Part shown: positions 17,100 to 25,381 of the stretch, piece after piece
Numbering within the stretch: position 1 is the stretch's first letter
How the letters are laid out: each line of letters begins with the position of its first letter
From: Hyphomicrobiales bacterium
GTDB lineage: Bacteria; Pseudomonadota; Alphaproteobacteria; Rhizobiales; Phreatobacteraceae
DNA length: 64,000 bases
Direction: 5' to 3'
NCBI GenBank assembly: GCA_017304475.1
Contig: JAFKKV010000027.1
Coordinates: 62,001 to 126,000 of the forward strand
Position numbers and translations under genes: made by a program
The notes under the pieces: generated by a model
What the model saw: only the letters and a program-made list of their open reading frames with translations
Databases searched by the model: none
Told to the model about the DNA's origin: nothing

Positions 17100-19259
17100 T
17101 CAGAAGCGAATATTGACGAAGGCGCGGACACCCCGCCCGGGCTGCACCACCTCGTCCTTCTTGAACGACACGTGGTTGCGGATCTCGGCGTCCAGCAGGT
17201 TGGTGCCGACGATACCGGCGGTCAGTTCGCTGACGCCGAAAGTGTTGCCGGCGAGACGGGTGGTGTAGCTGAGCTCGGCGTTGAGCAGGTCATAGCCGGC
17301 GGTCGGGGTTTCGTTGGCGGCGATCTGGCGCTGGGCGAAGGCGTGCAGCAGGCTCACCCGGGCGAACAGGCCGCCGTCGCGCCAGAAGACGCCGCCGCCC
17401 AGCCGATGCGGCGGAATGCGCGGCACGTTGGTATCGTCGGAAAAGCGCGCGCGGACGAAATCATATTGCGCCTCGATGCCGAGCATGCCCGTGCCGATGG
17501 CCGCCAGGTCATATTGGGCGCGGAATTCGGCGCCGTAGAAGGTCGCGTCACGCTGGCGGAACACCGTCTGCCGATAGGCCGTTCCGGTGCCGCAGCTCGC
17601 GAAGGTCTCGTCGCAATAGAGGCCGGTGGGCGATTTGAAGATGAAGCCGTTGAAGCTGGTGTAATAGGCGGACATGTCGAGGCGCAGCGGCCCGGCGGCG
17701 CGGCGCAGGCCGATCTCGAAGGTGCGCGCCTGCTCCTTGTTGAGGTTCGGATTGCCGATGTCGAAAGTGCCCGGCGCGGCATGGGCGCCCTTGGAGAACA
17801 GCTCGGGCACGCGTGGCGCCCGTTCGACGAACTGGGCGGTGAGACTGCCGACGAAATTCCACGGCAGGTCCTGCAGCACCCCGATACTGGCGCTGAACGG
17901 CAGGAAGGAGCGGGCGATCCTGACATCGACGATCGGCCCGGAACTGCCGAGATAGTCGACCGGGAAAATACCGCCGATACCGCGCAGCGCGGTATATTCG
18001 ATGCGCGAGGAGGCTTGCAGGCGGGTTGTCGGCGTCACCTGCAGGTCGCCGAACAGATAGCTTGCCGCGGTCTGGGTGGTTGCCGGCTCGAACAAGGGCG
18101 GCGAACTGCCGGTCGCGCCGGCCAGCTGATAATTGGCCGAGACGCCGGTGGTGATGGTCAGCGGGCCGATCGCGGTCTCCAGCGGCCGCATCTGCGCCTC
18201 GACGCGCGTCTCGGCCTCCTGGTTGCGAAAGGTCAGCGCGGTGACGAAGCGGTCGGAAGCGGGCACGAAGGAGTCTTCGTTATGGGCATAGACCGAGGCG
18301 CCGAACCAGAAGCGCAGGATGTCGATAGGCCCGCTTTCGGGGCGATATTCGCCCTTGGAGGTCACGCGTGTCTGCCTGAGGTCGATGCGCGCCCGCTCGG
18401 CCGCCGAAAACCGGCCGGGTATGCCATAGGTCGCATCGGTATGAGCAATGGCGGCGCCCCAATAGCCGCCGTCGAAGAACAGGGTGGCGCCGATCGAGCC
18501 GTTCATCGCCCGCAGATAGCTGTTGGCCTGGCGGCCGCCGCCGGGCGTCGCGTAGTCTTCGGCCGTGCGCCGGTTGAACTCGCCGTGAAAGGCGATATTG
18601 CCCTTGCGGGCGGAGACGCTCAGGCCTGAATCGACGCCGCGATCGACCGAGGACAAGGCCGTCCTGAGTGCCGGGAAAATGCCCTCGGGGCCGAGCACGG
18701 TCGGAATGCGTTCATTGCTGACATTGACCACGCCGCCGATCGCCTGCGAGCCGTAGCGCAGCACGGCCGGGCCGCGCACAACATCGACGCGCTGGGCGCT
18801 CGAGGGATCGACGGTGACGCCGTGATCCTCGCCAAGATCGGAGACGTCCTGGGTGCCGACGCCGTTTTCCTGGATGCGCACCCGGAAGGCGTCGAGGCCG
18901 CGAATGATCGGCCGGCTGGCGGAGCCCGGTGCGAAACCGGAATTGGTGATGCCGGGCAGGTTGCCCAGGAGGTCGCCGATGGTGCGCCCGCCATTGCGGC
19001 GGATCTCACCTTCGCGCACCACCGAGACCGGCGCGAAGCTGCGATCGATGACGGTCAGCTCGCCCTCGGAGGGGCCTTGCGGCCCGTCTTCGCGGCGCGG
19101 CGCCTCGACCACGATGACCGGCAGTTCGGTGACCTGCGCGAGCGCCGGACTGTCCACCCCGAAGGCCAAGGTCATCAGGCCGAGCGGCAGAGACCATTTC
19201 GCCGATGTCCGGGCCGCCGCCTCGCTTGCCGACCCGCTGTTCATCCTGCCCCCTGCCAT
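17100..19259 (-). CDS. TonB-dependent outer-membrane receptor (ZnuD/heme-type)
   Basis: A 719-residue receptor: signal peptide ending near SPALAQ, a TonB box region (LPVIVVEAPR), a plug domain (IRGLDAFRVRIQENGVGTQD, DVVRGPAVLRYGSQAIGGVVN) and a 22-strand barrel ending in Phe (VRAFVNIRF). The closing motif SFKKDEVVQPGRGVR and the plug closely resemble ZnuD-like zinc/heme receptors, so a metal or metal-porphyrin cargo is likely but not proven. Start ATG 19259 (ATG 19244 is also possible). First gene of the tonB set, preceded by a repeated TTGCAA array. Confidence 0.85.
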   Translation of the reverse strand: MAGGRMNSGSASEAAARTSAKWSLPLGLMTLAFGVDSPALAQVTELPVIVVEAPRREDGPQGPSEGELTVIDRSFAPVSVVREGEIRRNGGRTIGDLLGNLPGITNSGFAPGSASRPIIRGLDAFRVRIQENGVGTQDVSDLGEDHGVTVDPSSAQRVDVVRGPAVLRYGSQAIGGVVNVSNERIPTVLGPEGIFPALRTALSSVDRGVDSGLSVSARKGNIAFHGEFNRRTAEDYATPGGGRQANSYLRAMNGSIGATLFFDGGYWGAAIAHTDATYGIPGRFSAAERARIDLRQTRVTSKGEYRPESGPIDILRFWFGASVYAHNEDSFVPASDRFVTALTFRNQEAETRVEAQMRPLETAIGPLTITTGVSANYQLAGATGSSPPLFEPATTQTAASYLFGDLQVTPTTRLQASSRIEYTALRGIGGIFPVDYLGSSGPIVDVRIARSFLPFSASIGVLQDLPWNFVGSLTAQFVERAPRVPELFSKGAHAAPGTFDIGNPNLNKEQARTFEIGLRRAAGPLRLDMSAYYTSFNGFIFKSPTGLYCDETFASCGTGTAYRQTVFRQRDATFYGAEFRAQYDLAAIGTGMLGIEAQYDFVRARFSDDTNVPRIPPHRLGGGVFWRDGGLFARVSLLHAFAQRQIAANETPTAGYDLLNAELSYTTRLAGNTFGVSELTAGIVGTNLLDAEIRNHVSFKKDEVVQPGRGVRAFVNIRF

Positions 19260-19301
19260 CGGAATGCCCTGCCTTGCCTTGGAACTGCTGCGACGCTCTT
19301 G

Positions 19302-19347
19302 TTGCGAATTGTTTGCAACAGTTATTGCAAATGAATTGCAACTGCAA
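19302..19347. promoter_or_regulatory. Iterated TTGCAA operator upstream of the receptor gene
   Basis: TTGCGA/TTGCAA hexamers begin at 19302, 19313, 19325 and 19336, with a TGCAA at 19343, that is every 11-12 bp, one helical turn apart. The stretch is AT-rich and 40-90 bp upstream of the receptor start. TTGCAA-type repeats resemble alphaproteobacterial Fur-family sites, so metal-responsive control is likely. The exact regulator is not identified. Confidence 0.6.
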
Positions 19348-19543
19348 GAGATGAGCAGGCGAGCTCGCCGGTCGGGAATGCGCATCCAGAACACGCAAAA
19401 CATGCCGGAAAATGCCGGTTTCCGGGGCAGGAGAGGGGATTGGCGACCGTCTTGCCGTCACGCGGGTAGGGCGGATCGTTGCCTGCGACATCACGCCACG
19501 CAGCGGCAGGCGGCGCGGTCGCATGATCTCGCGCCACGCAAGA

Positions 19544-19711
19544 CGTGGATGGCCGTGACAAGCACGGCCATGACGCGGTGTGAGCGGATCAGACGGCAAG
19601 TCGGTGCGACAGCACCGCCCTTTCCGTCATGACCGGGCTTGTCCCTGATATCCACGAATGACCTTAGAGCGGCGCAAGGGGTGGATGCCCGGGACAGGCC
19701 CGGGCAGGACG
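19544..19711. repeat. Rhizobiales-type intergenic repeats
   Basis: The gap 19348-19876 has no gene. Segment 19544-19576 is a hairpin unit with arms GGCCGTG/CACGGCC around ACAAG. Segments 19626-19654 and 19681-19711 form an imperfect inverted pair rich in CCGGGCTTGTCC / GGACAGGCCCGG. These are the dispersed non-coding repeats (RIME-like) seen between genes in this group of bacteria. An unexplained palindrome-rich stretch precedes them (19440-19540). Confidence 0.7.
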
Positions 19712-19876
19712 CCACGAAGACCGTCGGGGCGGCCATTGACCATCGATGGTTCCGCTCAACTGGATACGGCGTGAGCCCCCGGGCCGGTGGCGGTCAGGCG
19801 CTAATCATGCGACCTGTTGGGCCATCCTGGCCGAGGGTCGACCGCGGCCGACACCCCCGAGCCTGGAGACGCCATC

Positions 19877-20728
19877 ATGTCCCATCCCGCCATCGTTCCC
19901 GGGGCCGTCGCCGTCGTCACCGGCGGTGCCGGCGGCATCGGCCTCGCGGCCGCGACCCGTTTCGCCGGCCTGGGCCTGAAGGTCTGCATCGCCGATCTCG
20001 GCGAGGACAGGCTTGCTCACGCGGCGGCCCTGGTCGCTTCGGCGGCGCCTGCCGGCGCGGCCGATGTGATGACCATGACGGCCGATGTCGGCCGGCCGGA
20101 CGATCTGCGGCGCCTGGAAGCGGCGGTCACGAGCCGCTTCGGCGGTGTCGACATTCTCATGAACAATGCCGGCATTCAGCCGGGCAGCTCACTGTTCAGC
20201 CCGGCCGCGGGCTGGGAACATGTGCTCGGCGTCAATCTCTGGGGCGTCATCCACGGCACGCAGATCTTCACGCCGGCGATGATCGCGCGGGGCCGGCCGG
20301 GTCTCGTCATCAATACCGGGTCCAAGCAGGGCATCACCACGCCGCCCGGCGACCCCGCCTACAATGTCTCCAAGGCCGGCGTGAAGGCCTTCACCGAGGC
20401 GCTGCAGCACGAATTGCGCAACACCGCAGGCTGCCAGGTCAGCGCTCATCTGCTGATCCCGGGCTTCGTCTATACCGGCCTGACCGCCAAGGGGCGCACC
20501 GAAAAGCCGGCCGGTGCCTGGACGCCGGACGAAACCGTCGATTTCATGCTGGCCCGGCTTGCGGCCGGCGACTTCTATATTCTCTGTCCCGACAATGACG
20601 TGCCGCGCTCGCTCGACGAACGGCGCATCCTGTGGGCCGCCGGCGACATCGTCGAGAACCGTCCGCCGCTGTCGCGCTGGCATCCGGATCATGCGGACGC
20701 TTTCGCGGCTTTCGTGAAGGGGCAATAA
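19877..20728 (+). CDS. Short-chain dehydrogenase/reductase
   Basis: A 283-residue classical SDR. It shows the NAD(P)-binding TGGAGGIG near residue 15, NNAG near 95, the catalytic serine region NTGSKQG near 149, and Tyr162/Lys166 in YNVSK. The C-terminal part (WTPDETVDFMLARLAAGDFYILCPDN) is longer than in minimal SDRs. Start ATG 19877 with GGAG 11 bp upstream. It stands alone between the repeat-rich gap and a converging LysE gene. The substrate is unknown. Confidence 0.86.
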   Translation: MSHPAIVPGAVAVVTGGAGGIGLAAATRFAGLGLKVCIADLGEDRLAHAAALVASAAPAGAADVMTMTADVGRPDDLRRLEAAVTSRFGGVDILMNNAGIQPGSSLFSPAAGWEHVLGVNLWGVIHGTQIFTPAMIARGRPGLVINTGSKQGITTPPGDPAYNVSKAGVKAFTEALQHELRNTAGCQVSAHLLIPGFVYTGLTAKGRTEKPAGAWTPDETVDFMLARLAAGDFYILCPDNDVPRSLDERRILWAAGDIVENRPPLSRWHPDHADAFAAFVKGQ

Positions 20729-20747
20729 CGCCGCGCGGCGCGGCCGG

Positions 20748-21347
20748 TCAGTTCCGCCACATCGGAATGACCGAGAGGGCGAGCGCCAGCCCCATGATGG
20801 CATTGAGCATGCGCCATTGCCGCTCGGTCTTCAGCGCCCGGGCGAGCACCAGACCGGCCATGCACCAGAGCGACAGGGACAAGGCCGAAGCGAGGCCGAG
20901 GGCCGTGCCGAGCAGGGTGGCGAGTTGCAGCGGTCCGCTGGCGAGCACGGCGAAGGAGGCCGCCGCGGCGAAGGCCATGGTCCAGGCCTTGGGATTGAGC
21001 CAGAGCAGCAAGGCACCGCCGAGAAAGCTCGCTGGCGCCGCCATCTCGGTTTCCAGTTTCGGCGCTCCGCTCCGGCCGATCGCCAGCGCGAGCCAGAAGA
21101 GGTAGAGCGAGCCGGCGAGCTTCATGGCGAGTTGCAGCATGGGCGCGGCCAGGAGCAGGCCGGCAAGGCCAGCCGCGGCCGCCGCCGCGAGACAGGCCAG
21201 GCCAAAGGTGATGCCGGCCATCAGCGGCACCGAGCGGCGAAAGCCGAACCGGGCGCCGGAAGCCGTCGCGAGCGTCGTGGCGCCCCCTGGCGTGAGCGTC
21301 GATATGGCGGCGAAGACCGCAAGCGGCGTGAAGGCATCAAGCGACAT
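20748..21347 (-). CDS. LysE/RhtB-family exporter
   Basis: A 199-residue membrane protein with six predicted helices and the LysE-type N-terminus (LTPGGATTLATASGARFGFRRSVPLMAGI) and WLNPKAW motif. It exports an amino acid or related metabolite. Start ATG 21347; a longer open frame upstream is not supported. Divergent from a LysR gene, a classical exporter-regulator pair. Confidence 0.87.
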   Translation of the reverse strand: MSLDAFTPLAVFAAISTLTPGGATTLATASGARFGFRRSVPLMAGITFGLACLAAAAAAGLAGLLLAAPMLQLAMKLAGSLYLFWLALAIGRSGAPKLETEMAAPASFLGGALLLWLNPKAWTMAFAAAASFAVLASGPLQLATLLGTALGLASALSLSLWCMAGLVLARALKTERQWRMLNAIMGLALALSVIPMWRN

Positions 21348-21423
21348 GGCGGCTGGGCTCCCCGGAGAGGAGGCGAGCCTCGGCCGGCACGTGACATTAG
21401 GAAAGGCATTGTTTGGAATATGC

Positions 21424-21444
21424 GGCATTAGCAATGATAATGCC
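21424..21444. promoter_or_regulatory. LysR-type operator between lysE-like and lysR genes
   Basis: Perfect 7-bp arms GGCATTA and TAATGCC are separated by GCAATGA. The inner ATTA-N7-TAAT fits the T-N11-A core. It ends 3 bp before the lysR start in the 100-bp divergent promoter, which fits autorepression plus activation of the exporter. Confidence 0.75.
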
Positions 21445-21447
21445 GCC

Positions 21448-22314
21448 ATGATCCGCAATCTCGACACCGCCCTGGTCAGGGCCTTCGTGACGGTCGCCGG
21501 CACCGCCAGCATGACCGCGGCCGCCAATGTCCTGCACGTGACCCAGGGCGCGGTGAGCCAGCAGATCCGGCGGCTGGAGGATCTTCTCGGCCACAGCCTG
21601 TTCGAGCGCGACCGGGGCGGGCTCAGGCTCACGCCGCCGGGCGAGCGGTTGATCGCCAAGGCCCGGCGGCTGCTGGCGCTGAACGACGAGATCTGGGCCG
21701 AGATGACCGCCATTGTCTTCGAGGGGCGGGTGCGCCTCGGCGTGCCACATGACCTCGTCGGCACCTTGCTGGCGCCGCCGATCAGGGCCTATTCCGAGGC
21801 CTGCCCCCTGGTGGAGCTCTCGCTGGTTTGTGCCTCTTCTCCGCAACTGGCCGAAAAGCTGGCGGCCGGCGAGATCGACCTCGCCGTCATCGAGGAGTCG
21901 GTCGGGCCGACCGCGGGCGAATGTCTCCGCATCGACAAGCTCGTCTGGGCCGGCGCCCGGGCGGGCACCGCCCATGGCAAGCGCCCGCTGCCGCTGTCCA
22001 TGGTGGCGGAGACCTGCGCCTTCCGGCCGATCGTCCTGGCGGCCTTGCAGGACCAGGGCCTGGCGTGGCGCACCTTGTTCGAGAACGGCAATCTCGACGC
22101 GACGACTGCGACGGTGCGCATGGATCTGGCGGTGACCGCCTGGCTCGCCTCCACCGTGCCGGCCGATCTCGACATTCTCGGGCCCGGCCACGGCCTGCCG
22201 GACCTGCCGAACTTCGCCATCACGCTGCATTTGTCGCCACATGCGGGCGCGGCGGCGGCCGAACTCGCGCGCACCATCCGGGACGGCCTGTCGCGGCGGC
22301 GGCGAGCGGCCTGA
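21448..22314 (+). CDS. LysR-family transcriptional regulator
   Basis: A 288-residue regulator: N-terminal HTH (SMTAAANVLHVTQGAVSQQIRRLE region) and substrate-binding domain (VRLGVPHDLVGTLLAPPIRAY onward). Start ATG 21448; the frame is open upstream but the HTH begins right here. Divergent from the LysE-type exporter, whose expression it probably controls. Confidence 0.9.
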   Translation: MIRNLDTALVRAFVTVAGTASMTAAANVLHVTQGAVSQQIRRLEDLLGHSLFERDRGGLRLTPPGERLIAKARRLLALNDEIWAEMTAIVFEGRVRLGVPHDLVGTLLAPPIRAYSEACPLVELSLVCASSPQLAEKLAAGEIDLAVIEESVGPTAGECLRIDKLVWAGARAGTAHGKRPLPLSMVAETCAFRPIVLAALQDQGLAWRTLFENGNLDATTATVRMDLAVTAWLASTVPADLDILGPGHGLPDLPNFAITLHLSPHAGAAAAELARTIRDGLSRRRRAA

Positions 22315-22345
22315 GACGGCCGCCGATCGCGGGCCGGGACGGCGC

Positions 22346-22382
22346 TTGACACCTTGTCTTTCATGCGTCAGAAAATTCTGAC
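22346..22382. promoter_or_regulatory. Promoter and palindromic operator of the ArsR operon
   Basis: A TTGACA box at 22346-22351 lies upstream of a palindrome with 7-bp arms GTCAGAA and TTCTGAC separated by AA (22367-22382). The palindrome covers the expected -10 region, so repressor binding would block RNA polymerase. It is 50 bp upstream of the ArsR-type start. Confidence 0.6.
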
Positions 22383-22431
22383 ATATGTAAGTCGGAGTTG
22401 TGTTATCCCGCTTTCGGCGACAGGAGACCAG

Positions 22432-22734
22432 ATGCTGGCGGCGCTGGCGGCGCTCGCCAATCCGCACCGGCTGCGCATCATTGCCTCGCTCAGCGCGAAC
22501 GGGCGCAACTATGTCAGCCGGCTGGCGCGCGAGGTCGGCATCAGCCGGCCGCTGCTGCACCTGCACCTGCATCGGCTGCAGGAGGCGGGACTGGTCAGCA
22601 GCCGGCTCGAGCTGTCGCGCGACGGCAAGGCTCTGAACTATTTCGAGGTTGCGGATTTCAGCCTGGCGCTGACGCCCGCGGCCGTCGCCGAGGCGGTCTC
22701 GTCGCTGACCGTCGACCAGGCGAAATCCGACTGA
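22432..22734 (+). CDS. ArsR-type winged-helix regulator
   Basis: A 100-residue winged-HTH protein (LAALANPHRLRIIASLS, RPLLHLHLHRLQEAGLVSSR). It lacks an obvious cysteine metal site. The ATG at 22432 is supported by AGGAG six bases upstream; an in-frame ATG upstream (22363) would place the operator inside the gene. First gene of a four-gene membrane-protein operon and probably its autorepressor. Confidence 0.82.
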   Translation: MLAALAALANPHRLRIIASLSANGRNYVSRLAREVGISRPLLHLHLHRLQEAGLVSSRLELSRDGKALNYFEVADFSLALTPAAVAEAVSSLTVDQAKSD

Positions 22735-22748
22735 GAAAGGCGATCGGC

Positions 22749-23009
22749 ATGGGGCCCCCGGCGAATACCTTCCTGCTTCCGACCATTCTGGTGCTCGGCA
22801 CCATCCTCATCATCTTCGGCATGAAGTTCATCGCGGCCGCCCGGAGCGATCGCCTGCGGCTGGCCGGCGAGAGCGGCTACCGTGCCCTCGCCGAAAAGGC
22901 CGCCGTGGCGCAGGTCGCCAATGCCGCCTCGCTCACCACCCTTCAGGCCGATCTTGCCGACATGAAGGGCCGGCTCGCAGCCATCGAAAAACTGCTGAGG
23001 GATGTCTGA
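22749..23009 (+). CDS. Small single-pass membrane protein with coiled coil
   Basis: An 86-residue protein. A hydrophobic helix (about residues 8-25, LLPTILVLGTILIIFGM) is followed by an Ala/Leu-rich helix that looks like a coiled coil (TTLQADLADMKGRLAAIEKLL). No family is recognised. It sits 14 bp after the ArsR gene and overlaps the next start by 1 bp, so it is probably translated as part of the operon. The layout resembles PspB-like membrane anchors, but no homology is claimed. Confidence 0.65.
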   Translation: MGPPANTFLLPTILVLGTILIIFGMKFIAAARSDRLRLAGESGYRALAEKAAVAQVANAASLTTLQADLADMKGRLAAIEKLLRDV

Positions 23010-23353
23010 TGATACCGGCAAAGCAGGATCTCATGCGCAACGCGGAGCGCGATCAGCTGCGCTGCATGCGGCTGGTTTCGCTGCTCGAGGGCACCACGCT
23101 CATTGCCCTGATCTTCGTCGCCGTGCCGCTGAAGCGCCTCGCCGGCTATTCCTTGGCGACCTCCATCATGGGCCCGATCCACGGCTTCGCCTTCGTGCTC
23201 TATGTCTGGATGCTGATCCAGACCGTTGCCGGCGGCCATTGGCCGAGGCGCGAGGTGATCCGCCTGCTCGTTGTTGCCTTCATCCCCTTCGGCGCCTTCT
23301 GGAACGAACGCGACCTGAGACGGAAACAGGCGGCGCTGGCACTGCCGGCCTGA
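23009..23353 (+). CDS. DUF3817 integral membrane protein
   Basis: A 114-residue protein with about three membrane helices and the DUF3817 pattern: LVSLLEGTTLIALIFVAVPLK, GPIHGFAFVLYVWML and FIPFGAFWNERDLRRK. Function unknown. The ATG overlaps the previous stop by one base (TGATG). Third gene of the ArsR-led operon. Confidence 0.8.
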   Translation: MIPAKQDLMRNAERDQLRCMRLVSLLEGTTLIALIFVAVPLKRLAGYSLATSIMGPIHGFAFVLYVWMLIQTVAGGHWPRREVIRLLVVAFIPFGAFWNERDLRRKQAALALPA

Positions 23354-23364
23354 GCGGGATTGCA

Positions 23365-23793
23365 ATGGGCTATTTCTGGTTGAAGGCCTTCCACGTCGCC
23401 GCCATCGTCACCTGGACCGGCGGCATGCTGATCAATGCGCTGGCCTTGTCCTTGCTGGCGGCCAGGCCGCAACCTCATGGCGTTTCCGACGCGGGCCTGC
23501 TCGCCGCCGTGCGCCGATGGGACCGGATCGTCACGACCTCGGCCATGGGGCTCGCCTGGATCCTGGGGCTCGCCATGGCCGTCTGGGCCGGCTGGTTCGC
23601 GGCGCCCTGGTTCCTGCTCAAGCTGGCGATCGTGACTGGGCTGACGGCCCTGCACGGCATGCAGGGCGGCGCGCTCAGGCGAATGGCCGGCGAGAACGGC
23701 AGCCCGCCTCCGGCCTTTCTCGGTCTTTCCGCGCCACTGACGCTCGGTGCGGTCGTGCTCATCGCGGTGCTGGTGGTCGTCAAGCCGTTCTAG
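23365..23793 (+). CDS. CopD/HemJ-like membrane protein
   Basis: A 142-residue four-helix membrane protein. The conserved N-terminal KAFHVAAIVTWTGGMLI (His in helix 1) and KLAIVTGLTALHGMQGG (Lys/His in helix 3) match the CopD/HemJ superfamily. Members include the heme-biosynthetic protoporphyrinogen oxidase HemJ and copper-export CopD domains. Start ATG 23365, 11 bp after DUF3817. Which of the two roles applies cannot be decided here. Confidence 0.7.
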   Translation: MGYFWLKAFHVAAIVTWTGGMLINALALSLLAARPQPHGVSDAGLLAAVRRWDRIVTTSAMGLAWILGLAMAVWAGWFAAPWFLLKLAIVTGLTALHGMQGGALRRMAGENGSPPPAFLGLSAPLTLGAVVLIAVLVVVKPF

Positions 23794-23904
23794 CGTCGCC
23801 TGGCGCGAATTGCCGCGCCCGGCCGCTCTGGTGTTGCGCTGCGGCAGACGTGTAGGTTCCGGCCAGGCCGCATGCGGAGCGGCCGGCTGGCGCGGAGACC
23901 ACGG

Positions 23905-24900
23905 GTGAGCATCGGACTGATCGCGCTGCTGGACGATGTCGCGGCCATTGCCAAGGTGGCCGCCGCTTCCCTCGACGATGTCGCGGCCCAGGCCGCCAAG
24001 GCCGGGGTCAAGGCGGCCGGCGTGGTGATCGACGATGCCGCCGTCACGCCGCGCTATGTCATCGGTTTTTCCGCCGAGCGCGAACTGCCGGTTATCGGCA
24101 AGATCGCCGCCGGCTCGCTGCGCAACAAGCTGGTCATCCTGTTGCCGGCGGCGCTCGGCCTCGCCTTCTTCGCGCCCTGGGCGATTACGCCGCTCCTGAT
24201 GCTCGGCGGCGCCTATCTCTGCTACGAGGGCGCCGAAAAGGTCTTCGAGGCGCTGCTGCCCCATCATGCCGGCCAGCACGAGGCCGAGATCGGCACGGTG
24301 ACGCTGAATGCGGCCAATGCCGAGGACGAGAAAGTCGGCGGCGCGATCAAAACCGATTTCATCCTCTCGGCTGAAATCATGGCGATCACGCTCGCCGCGG
24401 TGCCCGGCAGCGGTTTCTGGACCCAGGCCGCCGTCCTGGCGACGGTCGGCATCGGCATCACCGCGGCCGTCTATGGCGCGGTCGCCTTGATCGTGAAGGC
24501 CGACGATATCGGCCTTGCGCTGGCCAGGAGCCAGGCGAGATCGGTGTTCGGCAGCCTCTTGCGCGGCTTTGGACGCGCGCTGGTGAAGGGCATGCCGGTC
24601 TTTGTCGGCATTCTCGGCGTCGTCGGCACCGCCGCGATGATCTGGGTCGGCGGCGGCATCATCGTCCATGGACTGGAAAGCTATGGCCTGCCGCAGCTCG
24701 GCCATCTCATTCACGACGCCGCGGTGGCCGCGTCGCGTGTCGTGCCCGCGGCGTTGACCGGCATCACCGAATGGCTGGTCTCGGCGGCCGGCTCCGGCGT
24801 GGTCGGCCTCGCCCTGGGCGGGTTGATCATTCCGGTCGTCGGCTACGGGCTGGCGCCGGCCTGGAAGCAGATCAAGGCGCTGAGGGCGAAAGCCGCGTGA
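23905..24900 (+). CDS. DUF808 (YedI-like) integral membrane protein
   Basis: A 331-residue hydrophobic protein. The N-terminus LIALLDDVAAIAKVAAASLDDVAAQAAKAG and the GGAYLCYEGAEKVFE motif are diagnostic of the DUF808/YedI family. Function is unknown. A GTG start at 23905 with GGAG upstream gives the family N-terminus; an ATG at 23872 would add 11 basic residues. It stands 111 bp after the CopD-like gene and may be separately transcribed. Confidence 0.85.
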   Translation: MSIGLIALLDDVAAIAKVAAASLDDVAAQAAKAGVKAAGVVIDDAAVTPRYVIGFSAERELPVIGKIAAGSLRNKLVILLPAALGLAFFAPWAITPLLMLGGAYLCYEGAEKVFEALLPHHAGQHEAEIGTVTLNAANAEDEKVGGAIKTDFILSAEIMAITLAAVPGSGFWTQAAVLATVGIGITAAVYGAVALIVKADDIGLALARSQARSVFGSLLRGFGRALVKGMPVFVGILGVVGTAAMIWVGGGIIVHGLESYGLPQLGHLIHDAAVAASRVVPAALTGITEWLVSAAGSGVVGLALGGLIIPVVGYGLAPAWKQIKALRAKAA

Positions 24901-24920
24901 AGGCAAAACGGCGTGAAGGC

Positions 24921-24951
24921 CTGGCTGCCGCGTAGCGCGGCCGGCAGCCAG
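24921..24951. terminator. Terminator-like hairpin between converging genes
   Basis: Perfect 10-bp arms CTGGCTGCCG and CGGCAGCCAG enclose an 11-base GC-rich loop. It lies midway between the stops of the DUF808 gene and the converging tautomerase gene. Confidence 0.6.
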
Positions 24952-24959
24952 AAAGGCCA

Positions 24960-25346
24960 TCAAGCCGGCGCATATTGCGCGATGCCATTGCCGAACGACC
25001 AGTTTTCCTTGCGGACTTCGACGAGGCTGATGAACACGTCCTCGCGGCGCAGCTTCAGCTTGTCGTGCAGGCCGTTGGCGACCGCCGCGTAGAAGGCCTT
25101 TTTCATCTCGATCGTGCGGCCCTCATTGAGCGTCACCTGGAGGATGATCAGGTCGGCGGAGCGCTTGATATCGAGATAGCTGTCATCGGCAATGAAATGA
25201 TCCGGCTCGTGCTCGGTCACGAGCTGAAAACGGTCGTTTTCGGGCACGTTCAGGGTCTGGCGCATGGCGTCATAGACGACGTCGCCAACCGTCTTGCGGA
25301 ATTCCGGGCTCTTGCCCTTGATCAGTTCGATACGGACGAGCGGCAT
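24960..25346 (-). CDS. Tautomerase-family protein
   Basis: A 128-residue protein of the tautomerase superfamily (the larger Tautomerase_2-like group). The catalytic amino-terminal proline is present immediately after Met (MPLVRIEL). It may act on a small keto acid or nitro/halo compound. Third gene of a MarR-MFS-tautomerase set with short gaps; by context it would process the compound carried by the MFS protein. Confidence 0.82.
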   Translation of the reverse strand: MPLVRIELIKGKSPEFRKTVGDVVYDAMRQTLNVPENDRFQLVTEHEPDHFIADDSYLDIKRSADLIILQVTLNEGRTIEMKKAFYAAVANGLHDKLKLRREDVFISLVEVRKENWSFGNGIAQYAPA

Positions 25347-25381
25347 GGTTCGGGCCTTTCCTGGGAGGGTTATAGCGTGGA

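Noticed and set aside
17100-19403. Longer receptor start at 19403
   Set aside because: It would add 48 residues before the signal peptide and put the TTGCAA array inside the gene.
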